Below, one piece after another: positions 43,801 to 51,959 of a stretch of 64,000 nucleotides of DNA; within the stretch, counting starts at the first letter, position 1, and every line of letters begins with the position of its first letter. A model generated the notes under the pieces. It was not told where the DNA came from. It was given only the letters and a program-made list of their open reading frames with translations, and did not search any database. This DNA is from UBA5614 sp034678545 (lineage in GTDB: Bacteria > Cloacimonadota > Cloacimonadia > Cloacimonadales > Cloacimonadaceae), in assembly GCA_034678545.1 (NCBI GenBank), contig JAXDBS010000032.1:1-64000 (forward strand), written 5' to 3'. Made by a program: the position numbers and the translations under genes.

Positions 43801-44877
43801 TTACCTGTCCGGAGCGGGGGCGGAAACATGCTTGTCCACCTGGTAGACCAGGTCGGCGATGAAGTAGATGCCTTCGCCGTTCCAGGCCGAACGGACGCCG
43901 GTATAGTTTTGGACGTTATAGTTCTCCGGCTTGGGCTGGAGCAGGACGGTGGTCTCGCCAGTGGGGTAATAGAAGCGGCAGAGGTTGTTGCCTTCGGTGT
44001 AATAGACGCTGAGTTCATCGTTGCTGAGACTCAGATTAAAGGCCTTGCCGCCGTAATCAGCATGGAAAAAGGGAGTGGCGTGTCCGATGACCTGTTTGGA
44101 GGTGTCCGCCACGTCAATCGCCAGGATCTCGTGGTCGTCATTGATCAGGAGGAACCTGTCGCAGGAGGAAAAAGGAAGGCAGTATCTGGAGTGCCAGGCA
44201 GCGGAATCGCCCGGGCTGAAAGCATAGAGTTCCCGGTACTCATGGCTGGCGGGCTTGTAGGTGAAAACCGCCTGGTCGCTGAAGCAGAGATAGCAGGCGG
44301 GACCATCCAGGTAGCAGACTTTGCTGAACGGGCGGTTGAGCACATAATTCTCTATTATGTAATTATTGGGGTTGAAATTGATGATCACTTCGCCTGAACC
44401 GGCTCCCTCCGCAGTTAAGCCGGCCATAGACAAATAGTTTTTCGAAGAACTGAGCAGGGGGGCGCCCAGAAAACAGCTGAAGCTGCATAGCGAATACACG
44501 TAGCTGCTCTGAAAGTATAATTGGTAGACACTTTGCCCGCTTGTCAGATAAGCATACCCATTATTGCCCATGACGGCGGGTTCGCTGAACCCAACGGTCC
44601 AGTTTTGCTGGCCATAGCCGTGATTGTCGTAATAATAATTCCACAGGCCATCCCGGCTGAAGATCAGGAGGTCGGGGTAATAGACCCACGTGCCGGCGGT
44701 GGGAAAGACGAGCAGGGCGCGGAAGGTGTCGCGGCAGATCCTCTGGAAGCCGGAGCCGTCCGCGTTTACTTTGCAGATCCAGCGCTCGCGCACCTGGTGG
44801 CCGTAATCGCAGCCTGCGGCAAAAAACAATGACAGGAAGGCCGGAAGGATAATAAGATACAGGATAGACTTGCGCAT
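43801..44877 (-). CDS. Lipoprotein with beta-propeller-like repeats
   Basis: The 358-residue protein has a clear lipobox (LSLFFAAGC at about 15-23). The mature part has repeats with tyrosine/tryptophan-rich strands and GSGFQRICRDTFRALLVFP, resembling TolB/WD40-like propellers that report on values such as SISYETDGTG...; here the motif VNADGSGFQRI is typical of TolB-like PD40 repeats. No catalytic residues are seen. The start at 44877 has AGGAAG 8 bp upstream; longer open frames are not supported. It is 11 bp downstream of the nuclease/Omp85 fusion gene and probably in its operon. Confidence 0.75.
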   Translation of the reverse strand: MRKSILYLIILPAFLSLFFAAGCDYGHQVRERWICKVNADGSGFQRICRDTFRALLVFPTAGTWVYYPDLLIFSRDGLWNYYYDNHGYGQQNWTVGFSEPAVMGNNGYAYLTSGQSVYQLYFQSSYVYSLCSFSCFLGAPLLSSSKNYLSMAGLTAEGAGSGEVIINFNPNNYIIENYVLNRPFSKVCYLDGPACYLCFSDQAVFTYKPASHEYRELYAFSPGDSAAWHSRYCLPFSSCDRFLLINDDHEILAIDVADTSKQVIGHATPFFHADYGGKAFNLSLSNDELSVYYTEGNNLCRFYYPTGETTVLLQPKPENYNVQNYTGVRSAWNGEGIYFIADLVYQVDKHVSAPAPDR

Positions 44878-44888
44878 GATCACACTTC

Positions 44889-47024
44889 CTAAAAGGCCTG
44901 GCCAAAGTTGAAGTAGAGGCCGGTGGCGTGCATCCCGAAGCCGGCGTCCAGGCGGACGATGAAGTCCTGCAGGTTGAGGCGCAGGCCGAGGGTGGGGTTG
45001 TTGGGCCACTCTTTCAGGTCAAGGAGGCGGGGGGTGTTCCAGACCTTGCCGAAATCCCAGGCCGCGATGCCGCCCAGCCATTTGTAAATGGGAAAGCGGA
45101 GTTCGGCATTGGCCACCGCCGCGGTCCGGCCCAGGTAGCGGTCCTGGGGGCTGCCGCGCAGGGTGGTGCCTCCCCCCACTGGCAGCAGGGCCTGCAGGGG
45201 CGGGCGGTGATTCTCAAAGTCCAGGCTCTGCAACAGGAAACGCAAGGCCAGAACGGTCCGGGGATAGCACAGTACGTTATAACTCTGCAGGTTGAGGGAA
45301 TATTTGGCAAACAGGTTGCTCCCTTCGTAGCCGGCATCCATTTCCCCCTGCGCCAGCAATCCGCGGGAAGGGTTATTGAAACTGTCCCGGCTGTCATAGC
45401 GCAGGCCGATAGGCAGAGTGTAAAAATCCCTGTGGCTGGAATCTCGGACGTAATAGTCATCCAGCCAACCGCCCGGCTCGAATTTCTTCCAGGTGACAGA
45501 CCTGTATTTCAGGCCCATCCGGCCCGCCACAAAGCGGCTGAAGGGCCAGCTGCAGGCCATGGACAGCTCCAGGGGGATCTTGGTATAGTACTCCCGGTCG
45601 CCCCAGTAAGTGTAGCTGCCGGTGCCGAAATAGTTGCTCTTGATCCACTTGTCATAATCAATCAGGACATCTGCGGTTACGGGATATTGCCTGCCCTGGC
45701 GCAGTTCCCGGTCGGGAACGGAAAAGACGGCCCGGCACCAGCGCTCGCCCTTGGTGCTGGCGAACAGGGTCAGGTCCAGCGCTTCGTTGCTGTGCAGGAA
45801 GTTGAAGAAATAGGCCTTAGCGCCTCCGCCGAAGCCGGTGTCCGTGTCGTACATGCCAAAAAGGCCGCCCGAAAAGCGGGATTTCTCCTCCGGAAAGATG
45901 GGTGAGAACAGCGGCTGCGTTCCGGCCAGGAGCTTATTGCGGTCCAGAGTTGCCTCCACGCCGTAGTGGTCGGAAGCGTTCAGGCCCCAGTCAGGGCTTT
46001 TCAGGATGACCCGGCTGGCCAGGGTGTCGGCAGAGCTGCCGGCATAGCGGGCCAAGACATAGTCGAGGCGGCGGTCAAGGCCGTCCGCTTTAGCGCGGAA
46101 AGCGGGCCAGGCTTCCAGGGCATTGCCCCGCGCGTCCTGCGGGTATTGTGAGTAGTAGGTATTGGAATTAAAAGCGGCGTCCCAGGTGACGGCTTCGGGA
46201 GCGCTTTCGGCATAGGAGAGCTGAGTGAATCCGCCTTGGCTGATGAAATCGCGGATCAGCCGGGACTGCGGGGTGGCGTTGAAGTCGCCCCCCACGACAA
46301 GGGGCACGTCCTTGGGCAATTGCTTGATCCGCTTCAGGAGCAGCTTTGTCTCCTTGTCCCGGCGGTGGATGCCTTTCTGCCAGGTGCGGCGGATGTCTGT
46401 ATACTCCTGCTGGGTGATGGCGCCTTGGTAGCGCAGCGTTTCCAGGCTGTCGCGCAGGGCATCTGTGTCCTCCGGCGTTGCGGAGAGGTGCACGCAGAGC
46501 AGGTTTACGGGTTTGTCGTCAATCAGGATGCGGGCCAGCAAAGCGGAAACTGTCTCGTCCAGATGAAAGGAAAAGCAGTCGCTGTAGAGGCCGGGGCTGC
46601 CGGAGAGCTTCCAGTCGTCCAGTTTGGCCAGCTGCAGGGCCGGTCGGGCCAGGATGGCGTTGCCTTCGCTAAAATTGGCGGGGACTCCCAGGCCGAAAGC
46701 CTTGAGGCCGGATATGCAGACCTGGTGGACCTGGCTCATGCCCAGGTCTTTGGCCAGCCGGCGGGCAAAGCTGCGGGCGGGATTGGCCTCCTGCACGAAG
46801 ATGACATCCGGGTCGGCGTCCTTCAGGCCCTGCAGCAGCAGCCGGTAGCGCTGCCCGCGCTGCTCGGCGGATTCGTAGAGGCCGAAGGCGAAGGTGCCGC
46901 GGTAGTCGGAGCCGGACCAGGCGTTGATGGTGACGGTTTTGAGGGGCTTCCCGGTGGCCGGCAGCAGCAATACCGGCAAGCCGGCCAGCAGTGCAGCGGC
47001 AAGCAGGAGTCTGATGCATTTCAT
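44889..47024 (-). CDS. Fusion of exo/endonuclease/phosphatase domain with Omp85-type barrel
   Basis: The 711-residue protein has three parts. Residues 1-25 are a signal peptide (LLLAAALLAGLPVLLLPATG). Residues about 30-360 are a DNase-I-like exonuclease-endonuclease-phosphatase domain with all usual active-site marks: NAW at 34, VIFVQEA (Glu79), GGDFNATP (Asp247, Asn249), RRLDYVLAR (Asp321) and ASDHYGV (Asp352, His353). Residues about 370-711 resemble the Omp85/surface-antigen (BamA-like) barrel: GGLFGMYDTDTGFGGGAKAYFF, the NNPSRGLLAQGEMDAGYEG block, LPVGGGTTLRGSPQDRYLGR with the lid-type RG motif, and FNFGQAF as the last strand. No POTRA domain is seen. The nuclease-fold domain should face the periplasm or be displayed outside. 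Confidence 0.85.
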   Translation of the reverse strand: MKCIRLLLAAALLAGLPVLLLPATGKPLKTVTINAWSGSDYRGTFAFGLYESAEQRGQRYRLLLQGLKDADPDVIFVQEANPARSFARRLAKDLGMSQVHQVCISGLKAFGLGVPANFSEGNAILARPALQLAKLDDWKLSGSPGLYSDCFSFHLDETVSALLARILIDDKPVNLLCVHLSATPEDTDALRDSLETLRYQGAITQQEYTDIRRTWQKGIHRRDKETKLLLKRIKQLPKDVPLVVGGDFNATPQSRLIRDFISQGGFTQLSYAESAPEAVTWDAAFNSNTYYSQYPQDARGNALEAWPAFRAKADGLDRRLDYVLARYAGSSADTLASRVILKSPDWGLNASDHYGVEATLDRNKLLAGTQPLFSPIFPEEKSRFSGGLFGMYDTDTGFGGGAKAYFFNFLHSNEALDLTLFASTKGERWCRAVFSVPDRELRQGRQYPVTADVLIDYDKWIKSNYFGTGSYTYWGDREYYTKIPLELSMACSWPFSRFVAGRMGLKYRSVTWKKFEPGGWLDDYYVRDSSHRDFYTLPIGLRYDSRDSFNNPSRGLLAQGEMDAGYEGSNLFAKYSLNLQSYNVLCYPRTVLALRFLLQSLDFENHRPPLQALLPVGGGTTLRGSPQDRYLGRTAAVANAELRFPIYKWLGGIAAWDFGKVWNTPRLLDLKEWPNNPTLGLRLNLQDFIVRLDAGFGMHATGLYFNFGQAF

Positions 47025-47484
47025 AAGCGCTCCCTGTTAAGAAGGGCAGGTTATGCGGTACGCGCCGGGCGGACCTGTTAATGCGTGCTTGGTAAAAGTC
47101 GGGAGAGCCGAGTCCGCCGCAGTGCGGTCGCTCTCCGGTTCCAGCCTGGCTGATACTTTGCCTGACCTTCCTTATGAAATAACATCTGTCTTCTGATCAG
47201 AACTGTAATATCCGTGACTGTATTCGGTCAAGTAATATTTATGGTAGTTCTGCCCAATACCGGCAACGCCACCCTTACCCGGCAACAAAGCACCGGACGG
47301 GTTACGGGCACAGCCTTCGGATTACGAAGTTTTCACCTGAATCCTGAAAACTGGAGCATTGATCACCCGCCGTACCACGGGCTCTCATGCGGGCCAGATC
47401 CTGCCCATAAAGGAGGTGTGATGTTTTCAGCCTTTGTGAGCAGGGTTACGTTGCTCTGAAACTTCCGCTCCGGGTTTAACAAAA
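47025..47484. other. 460-bp gap, no supported gene
   Basis: An 81-codon plus-strand frame at 47214-47459 has no family features. A GC-rich stem (GGAGAGC/GCTCTCC, 47111-47145) is present but not followed by a T-tract. Nothing else was recognised. The promoter of the nuclease/Omp85 operon should lie near 47030-47120. Confidence 0.5.
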
Positions 47485-48174
47485 TCACCGTTTGCTGCAT
47501 CTTACCATAAAGCCCAGGGCCATGAGAGACGGCATGATTTGGTGCAGCTTCAGGCTATTGGTCACTTTCAGCGGGATTGAGTAGAGCAAGCCGCTCTTTT
47601 CTGACAGCTTTTGAGGGAAGTAATACCATTCCTTAAGGATGGCCAGGCCGTTTTGACAGCACATATTGCGGAGTATCCCAAGATTGAACACTCTGATGTG
47701 CTCGCTCCAAAGATCGTCGTACTTATGGGCCTTGTCATTGATATCAACAGGCGCGCCGAGCAGGAACGTCATCCGGTTGTAGAGATTGACACCATTGGGA
47801 ACGCTGATGAAGACATCCCCTCCCCGGTTGACGCGGTCCAGGATGGCCTTGAGGGTTTGGACGGGATCAAACAGATGTTCAAGGACATCCAGGACCAGTG
47901 CCACATCGAAGTTACCCGAGTAATCTTCAACCGGTTTAATGCCTTTCGAGGCTGCTGCTTCCATGGCTTCGGAAGAAATGTCGGATCCATACACCCTGCA
48001 TTTGCTGGTAAAACCGGAGGAAATCTCTCCAGTCCCGCATCCAAAGTCATATAAGACATGATGGGGCTGAACCTTGAGTTCCGCCAGCAGGATTTTCTTC
48101 TTCCATTCGACGTGCGGACAATCGGAGTTTCTCCCTTCCATCCAGTATTGGTCATAGTATGTTTTTTCGGACAT
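47485..48174 (-). CDS. Class I SAM-dependent methyltransferase
   Basis: This is a methyltransferase of the UbiE/bioC-like superfamily, 229 residues. Motif I is LYDFGCGTGEISSGF at about 41-55. The acidic loop is VYGSDISSEAME. Motif II is FDVALVLDVLEHLFDP. A post-motif GGDVFISVPNGVNLYNRMTF supports methyl transfer to a carbon or oxygen nucleophile of a small molecule or sugar. The C-terminal extension of about 60 residues is helical and hydrophobic. Neighbours on both sides are unrelated; substrate unknown. Confidence 0.88.
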   Translation of the reverse strand: MSEKTYYDQYWMEGRNSDCPHVEWKKKILLAELKVQPHHVLYDFGCGTGEISSGFTSKCRVYGSDISSEAMEAAASKGIKPVEDYSGNFDVALVLDVLEHLFDPVQTLKAILDRVNRGGDVFISVPNGVNLYNRMTFLLGAPVDINDKAHKYDDLWSEHIRVFNLGILRNMCCQNGLAILKEWYYFPQKLSEKSGLLYSIPLKVTNSLKLHQIMPSLMALGFMVRCSKR

Positions 48175-48526
48175 AGGTTATCCTTAAGTTCAAATTAACC
48201 CATTTCATCATTTCGATGGCGGCAATGCCTTTCCTAAAAAAAAGAAAAGCCTAAACACTCACTGTAACCCTGTTGCATGCGGATTTGAACAGAGCAGCAT
48301 GCCAGCCGGTTATAATCCTAATAACAAATCAGCCCTTCTTTGTTTGTCAAGAAATAATAGCTGATTAGCAGTTATGATGCTTCAGAGCTTTGTGCATTGA
48401 TCCGCGAATAAAACTACTCCGGCAGCAATTCAACTTGGTTTCCAGCTCAACAGTTGTAATTATCCTTGCCTTAAATCCCCTACCTGATTAGTATGTATTA
48501 TAGAAAGCTATGCAAAGAAGGATAAA
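48175..48526. other. 352-bp divergent gap upstream of the Fe-S operon
   Basis: The gap divides the methyltransferase (minus) from the Rrf2-type regulator (plus). A loose inverted repeat AATCAGC/GCTGATT occurs near 48330-48367. A weak promoter for the Rrf2 gene is described separately. A possible self-binding site of the Rrf2 protein was looked for but not convincingly found. Confidence 0.5.
48466..48494 (+). promoter_or_regulatory. Possible sigma-70-like promoter of the Rrf2-iscS operon
   Basis: TTGCCT at 48466 and TAGTAT at 48489 are separated by 17 bp. The -10 matches the consensus at four of six positions. It lies about 32 bp upstream of the start codon. Rrf2 proteins usually repress their own operon from a site overlapping such a promoter. 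Confidence 0.25.
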
Positions 48527-48955
48527 ATGCAGATAAGCACACGCACCGAATATGCCCTGCGAGCCTTGCTCGAATTGGCCAAGGCCGGCAGTGACCCGGT
48601 TTCCGCCCGGGAGATCTGTGAACGGGGCCGCCTGCCCCGCAAGTACATTGAAAGACTGCTGGGCAATCTGCGTACAGCCGGGATCGTGGACAGTGTTTCC
48701 GGCGCCAGGGGAGGTTACGTCCTGGCTTGCAGGCCGGAACAGATCTCCCTGCTCAGCGTGATGCAGGCGGTGGAGGACCATTCCTGGGAGATCAGCTGCG
48801 TCGCCAATCCGCCGGAGCATTGCGTGGGCCAGCCCTGCGGGCTTTACCTGGTCTGGGATGATGTTTACCAGAACATGAAGACCATATTGGAAGGCTATTC
48901 ACTTGACCGCATCAACGAGATGACTGAAGATCTCCAGGGCGGGGACCTGAAATGA
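48527..48955 (+). CDS. Rrf2-family transcriptional regulator (IscR-like)
   Basis: This is a winged-helix regulator of the Rrf2 family, 142 residues, which usually senses iron-sulfur cluster status. The HTH lies at about 1-65: MQISTRTEYALRALLELA, then SAREICERGRLPRKYIERLL. The cluster-binding cysteines are in SCVANPPEHCVGQPC (three cysteines, spacing C-x8-C-x4-C), after LLSVMQAVEDHSWE. Position at the head of the iscS operon, with a 4-bp overlap, indicates control of Fe-S assembly. The ribosome-binding site AAGGA lies 6 bp before the ATG. The role is inferred from family and context. Confidence 0.93.
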   Translation: MQISTRTEYALRALLELAKAGSDPVSAREICERGRLPRKYIERLLGNLRTAGIVDSVSGARGGYVLACRPEQISLLSVMQAVEDHSWEISCVANPPEHCVGQPCGLYLVWDDVYQNMKTILEGYSLDRINEMTEDLQGGDLK

Positions 48956-50127
48956 GCGCCGGCAGAATTTACCTGGATAATTGCATGACGACCAGACCCG
49001 CCCCGGAAGTGCTGGAGGCGATGCAGCCCTTCCTGAACGAGCAGTTCTGGTTTCCCGGCTCCTTTGTCAGCACTGGCGAAACCATCAACGAGGCGTTGGC
49101 AGGATTCAAAGGCATTGTTGCCCAAAGCCTGCACGCCAGGCCGGATGAGGTCCATTTCACTGCCGGCGGGACCATGGCCAACAACATCGCCATCAAGGGC
49201 ATCCTGACCGCCCACATGGACAAGGGCACCCACATCATTTGCTCCCAGGTGGATTATCCGGACCTGCTGACCAACGCCGCCTTCTTTGAAAAAAGCGGCT
49301 TTGAAGTCACCTATCTGTTGGCGGATAAGGAGGGTTTTGTTGCCGCGGAAGACCTGAAAAATGCCATCCGGCCGGACACCGTCCTGTTCATGACCACGAT
49401 CGTGAACCACGTGATCGGCACCATCCAGCCGCTGGAAGCATATAAAAAAGTGCTGGCGGAAGCGGATCACAAGATCTTCTTCCACGCGGACGCCGGCCAG
49501 GCCTACGGCAAGATGGATTTGGACGTAAACGCTCTGGGCGTGGATACGCTGGCTGTTTCAGCCCACAAGATCCACGGGCCGCAGGGTGCGGGAGCTCTGT
49601 TCGTAAAGCAGGGCACCAGGCTGGGACAACTCATCCACGGCGTCACGCGGGTGGACAGCCTGCAGACCGGCGGCGTCAATATCGCCCTGCTGGCGGGCTT
49701 TGCCAAGGCGGCAGAGCTCACGTTTGCAGACTTGCAAAGCGGGGTGGATCAGCTCTACGGATTATCCGATTACCTGCTGAGCTCAATCGAAAAGAAGATC
49801 CCTCACGTGGAACTGAACGGCCCCCGCGGACGCAAACGCGCGGCGCACAACATTAACGTGACCGTGGATTACATAGAAGGCGAAGCGCTCACCATGATGC
49901 TGGACGTGCAGGGCATCACGGTGGCAACCGGTTCCGCCTGCGCCAGCCAGGGCCTGACACCCAATTATGTCCTGCTGGCCATTGGCAAGAACCATATGCA
50001 GTCGCACGGCTCGCTCAAATTCACCGTCTCCCGCTACACCACCAAAGATGAGTTGGATTACGTTGTCTCGAAACTGGCGGAAGCGGCCGTTGAACTGCGC
50101 AAGCGCAGCCCGCTCTATAAGGAGTAA
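48952..50127 (+). CDS. iscS: Cysteine desulfurase
   Basis: This is a NifS/IscS-type PLP enzyme, 391 residues, that removes sulfur from cysteine and passes it to the Fe-S scaffold. The PLP lysine is Lys206 in VSAHKIHGPQGAGALFV. The mobile catalytic cysteine is Cys330 in ATGSACASQGLTPNY. The start IYLDNCMTTRPAPEVLEAM and the block VQTGxxN-like DSLQTGGVNIALLAGFAKA are family features. It is coupled to the Rrf2 gene by an ATGA overlap and followed after 133 bp by an IscU-like gene. The 133-bp gap contains a palindromic repeat element. Confidence 0.95.
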   Translation: MSAGRIYLDNCMTTRPAPEVLEAMQPFLNEQFWFPGSFVSTGETINEALAGFKGIVAQSLHARPDEVHFTAGGTMANNIAIKGILTAHMDKGTHIICSQVDYPDLLTNAAFFEKSGFEVTYLLADKEGFVAAEDLKNAIRPDTVLFMTTIVNHVIGTIQPLEAYKKVLAEADHKIFFHADAGQAYGKMDLDVNALGVDTLAVSAHKIHGPQGAGALFVKQGTRLGQLIHGVTRVDSLQTGGVNIALLAGFAKAAELTFADLQSGVDQLYGLSDYLLSSIEKKIPHVELNGPRGRKRAAHNINVTVDYIEGEALTMMLDVQGITVATGSACASQGLTPNYVLLAIGKNHMQSHGSLKFTVSRYTTKDELDYVVSKLAEAAVELRKRSPLYKE

Positions 50128-50146
50128 AAATGCAATTTCTTTGCGG

Positions 50147-50235
50147 TCATTCCCGCGGAGGCGGGAATCCGGTCTCAGCGGCGGCAGGCGCGATTAAAAT
50201 AGAAAACGGCATGGATCCCTGCCTGCGCAGGGACG
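50147..50235. repeat. Pair of GC-rich palindromes (REP-like element) between iscS and the scaffold gene
   Basis: The element starts with a stem ATTCCCGC/GCGGGAAT (loop GGAG) at 50149-50168 and ends with a stem TCCCTGC/GCAGGGA (loop CTGC) at about 50216-50233. The two ends are inverted relative to each other (GGAATCC-type and GGATCCC-type text), giving a MITE-like outline of about 90 bp. The core GTCATTCCCGCGGAGGCGGG is the type widely seen as dispersed repeats in many bacteria. A half copy lies at 15626-15653. Confidence 0.7.
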
Positions 50236-50260
50236 AAGATATCATTTATATGGAGAACTA

Positions 50261-50884
50261 ATGCAATACTCACAGAAGGTCCTGGACCACTTCATGCACC
50301 CGCACAACGTGGGCAAGATGGAAAACCCGGACGCCACGGCGACCGAGGGTAGCCCCGCCTGCGGGGACCAGGTCACGGTCTATCTCAAGGTGGATGAGCA
50401 GACCAAAAAGATCGAGGACATCTCTTTCCTCTCCTACGGCTGCGCTTCCAACATCGCCACGGCTTCCATCATCACGGACCTGGCCAAAGGCAAGACCCTG
50501 GACGAGGCGAAGCGGATAACCTGGAAAGAGGCCATGGAAGCCCTGGATGGCCTGCCCCCGGTGAAAGTGCACTGTTCTGTCCTGGCCGCGGACACCCTGC
50601 AGTCGGCGATTTCCAATTACGAGATCGCCAAGGGGCTGAAGCCCGTACCGGAATTCTCCAAGGACACCATCGTGGAAGAACTGAAAAAGATCATCTATCC
50701 CCAGGTGGGCGAGGACATCGTCACGCTCAAGATGGTCAAATACGTCGGTTTCGCGGACGGGGAGGTGATCATTGACCTGAACATCGCCTCCTTTGACACC
50801 TGGCGCGAGAACGTGGTGGAGGAAATCAAAGAGCACCTGCAAAAGTATCCCGACGTGAAAAAAGTGCAGGTCAACCTGCCGTAA
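50261..50884 (+). CDS. IscU-like Fe-S scaffold fused to a MIP18/DUF59-like domain
   Basis: The 207-residue protein has an N-terminal IscU domain (about 1-125) with three conserved cysteines: Cys34 in SPACGDQV, Cys61 in SYGCASN, and Cys105 in KVHCSVLA. The starting YSQKVLDHFMHPHNVGKMEN is typical. The C-terminal about 75 residues (EELKKIIYPQVGEDIVTLKMV, then GEVIIDLNIASFDTWRENV) look like a MIP18/DUF59 domain and not like the Nfu domain, since no CxxC is present. It should assemble and deliver clusters with IscS. TGGAG precedes the start. The C-terminal assignment is moderate. Confidence 0.88.
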   Translation: MQYSQKVLDHFMHPHNVGKMENPDATATEGSPACGDQVTVYLKVDEQTKKIEDISFLSYGCASNIATASIITDLAKGKTLDEAKRITWKEAMEALDGLPPVKVHCSVLAADTLQSAISNYEIAKGLKPVPEFSKDTIVEELKKIIYPQVGEDIVTLKMVKYVGFADGEVIIDLNIASFDTWRENVVEEIKEHLQKYPDVKKVQVNLP

Positions 50885-51239
50885 CGCTTAGCCCTTTATA
50901 GCATCAATCTTCTTTCCTTCCCATTCCCGGGACGTGGTCCTTTTTTGACTCGCTTTGATGGTTTCTGATCAGGAAGCGTGTAAAAGCCAGCTCTTCAATC
51001 ACAACGGCAAATGGCATGGAAGGCCCGAATATCTCAAATGCTTTATTTATTATACACATATCAGTTAGGGCATGTATCAAAATTTTCTTGACAATGCATA
51101 TGCTAAGTTTAATTTTGGAACATACAGATCATTCATAAAGTATTGAACTGGTCATTGCCTTTATGTAAAAAAGCCCCGAAATGAGCCGGACATATGTAGT
51201 AATGCCTGTATGATATAAAAACGTTGGGGGAGAATCGGG
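50885..51239. other. 355-bp gap upstream of the C10 peptidase group
   Basis: No gene is supported. A weak terminator for the Fe-S operon lies at 50929-50946. A TTGACA at 51088 has a poor -10 (TAATTT, 16 bp on). The last 30 bp before the next ATG contain TATGATATAAAA and GGGGGAG. Confidence 0.5.
50929..50946 (+). terminator. Weak terminator after the Fe-S operon
   Basis: A short stem GGAC/GTCC with loop GTG is followed by TTTTTT at 50941-50946. The stem is only 4 bp, so strength is doubtful. It lies about 45 bp after the scaffold gene stop. Confidence 0.3.
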
Positions 51240-51959
51240 ATGCAGGACAAACACAATACTTATTTAGTCTCTCGTGAAAGTTGCCGCTTTTCAAGGAATT
51301 CCTTCGCTTTGTTTACTGCAATGGCTCTGTCCGCTTGTCTGCTCATGAGCGTTGTCTGGAGTTGTAGTTTGTCCCGGGCCGGGATCGATGTGAATACATA
51401 CGACGAGTCCATTTACCAGGCCATGGAAAAGCGGAGCTTTTATCAGGAAACCAACATAACCTGGAGGGATTACCGCAACTATGAGCGGGCTGAAATGGAG
51501 GCCGGGAAATTCCGCCGGGAAGCGGGCAGCGATAATCCTGGCACTGAAGGAGAGGAGGATTACGTCAGAAGTCTGAGCACGACATCATTTGCCTACGCCA
51601 ACCATGCGATCCTGGAAGACAGCCTGGTCTTGACCAGCACCGTCCAGGTTAATGTTTACTCAGTGATCAATCCTGATCAAGGTGACTGCGTGCAGCTTTG
51701 GCGGTTTTCGCCCAAGTCGTTGGATTGGCAGTCCAAAGATGTCACTTATGACAGGAATTTCGGGATGCAACTGCCGGACAGCAAACTTGGAGCCGGCTGT
51801 TACAAGTACTGGTTCTACAAGAGCAATATCCTGAACGCCTGGCCGGCGGGAGACAGCGAAAAATACATTTACAAGATCACCGTGAGCCGAGACGGCAGGG
51901 AAAGAAACCAAATCTGGTTTACCACGGACAGCAGCCAAATGGAAGGGAGGCAACCATGA
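51240..51959 (+). CDS. Exported protein coupled to C10 peptidase, unknown family
   Basis: The 239-residue protein is not recognised. It has a hydrophobic segment at about 23-42 (FALFTAMALSACLLMSVVWSC) that could be a lipoprotein signal (lipobox-like VVWSC) preceded by a long basic stretch. The middle is charged, with the sequence KRSFYQETNITWRDYRNYERAEMEAG. The end is beta-rich with two further cysteines (GDCVQLW and GAGCYKYWF). Its stop overlaps the start of the C10 peptidase gene by 4 bp (ATGA), so the two products are made together. By analogy with peptidase/inhibitor pairs, it could be a chaperone, anchor or inhibitor of the peptidase. This is inference only. GGGGGAG precedes the ATG. Confidence 0.65.
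   Translation: MQDKHNTYLVSRESCRFSRNSFALFTAMALSACLLMSVVWSCSLSRAGIDVNTYDESIYQAMEKRSFYQETNITWRDYRNYERAEMEAGKFRREAGSDNPGTEGEEDYVRSLSTTSFAYANHAILEDSLVLTSTVQVNVYSVINPDQGDCVQLWRFSPKSLDWQSKDVTYDRNFGMQLPDSKLGAGCYKYWFYKSNILNAWPAGDSEKYIYKITVSRDGRERNQIWFTTDSSQMEGRQP

Noticed and set aside
47214..47459. 81-codon plus-strand gene
   Set aside because: No recognisable domain or signal peptide and no ribosome-binding site.
48360..48526. IscR type-1 binding site upstream of the Rrf2 gene
   Set aside because: CCTGATTAGTAT resembles half of the site, but the second half and the correct spacing are missing.
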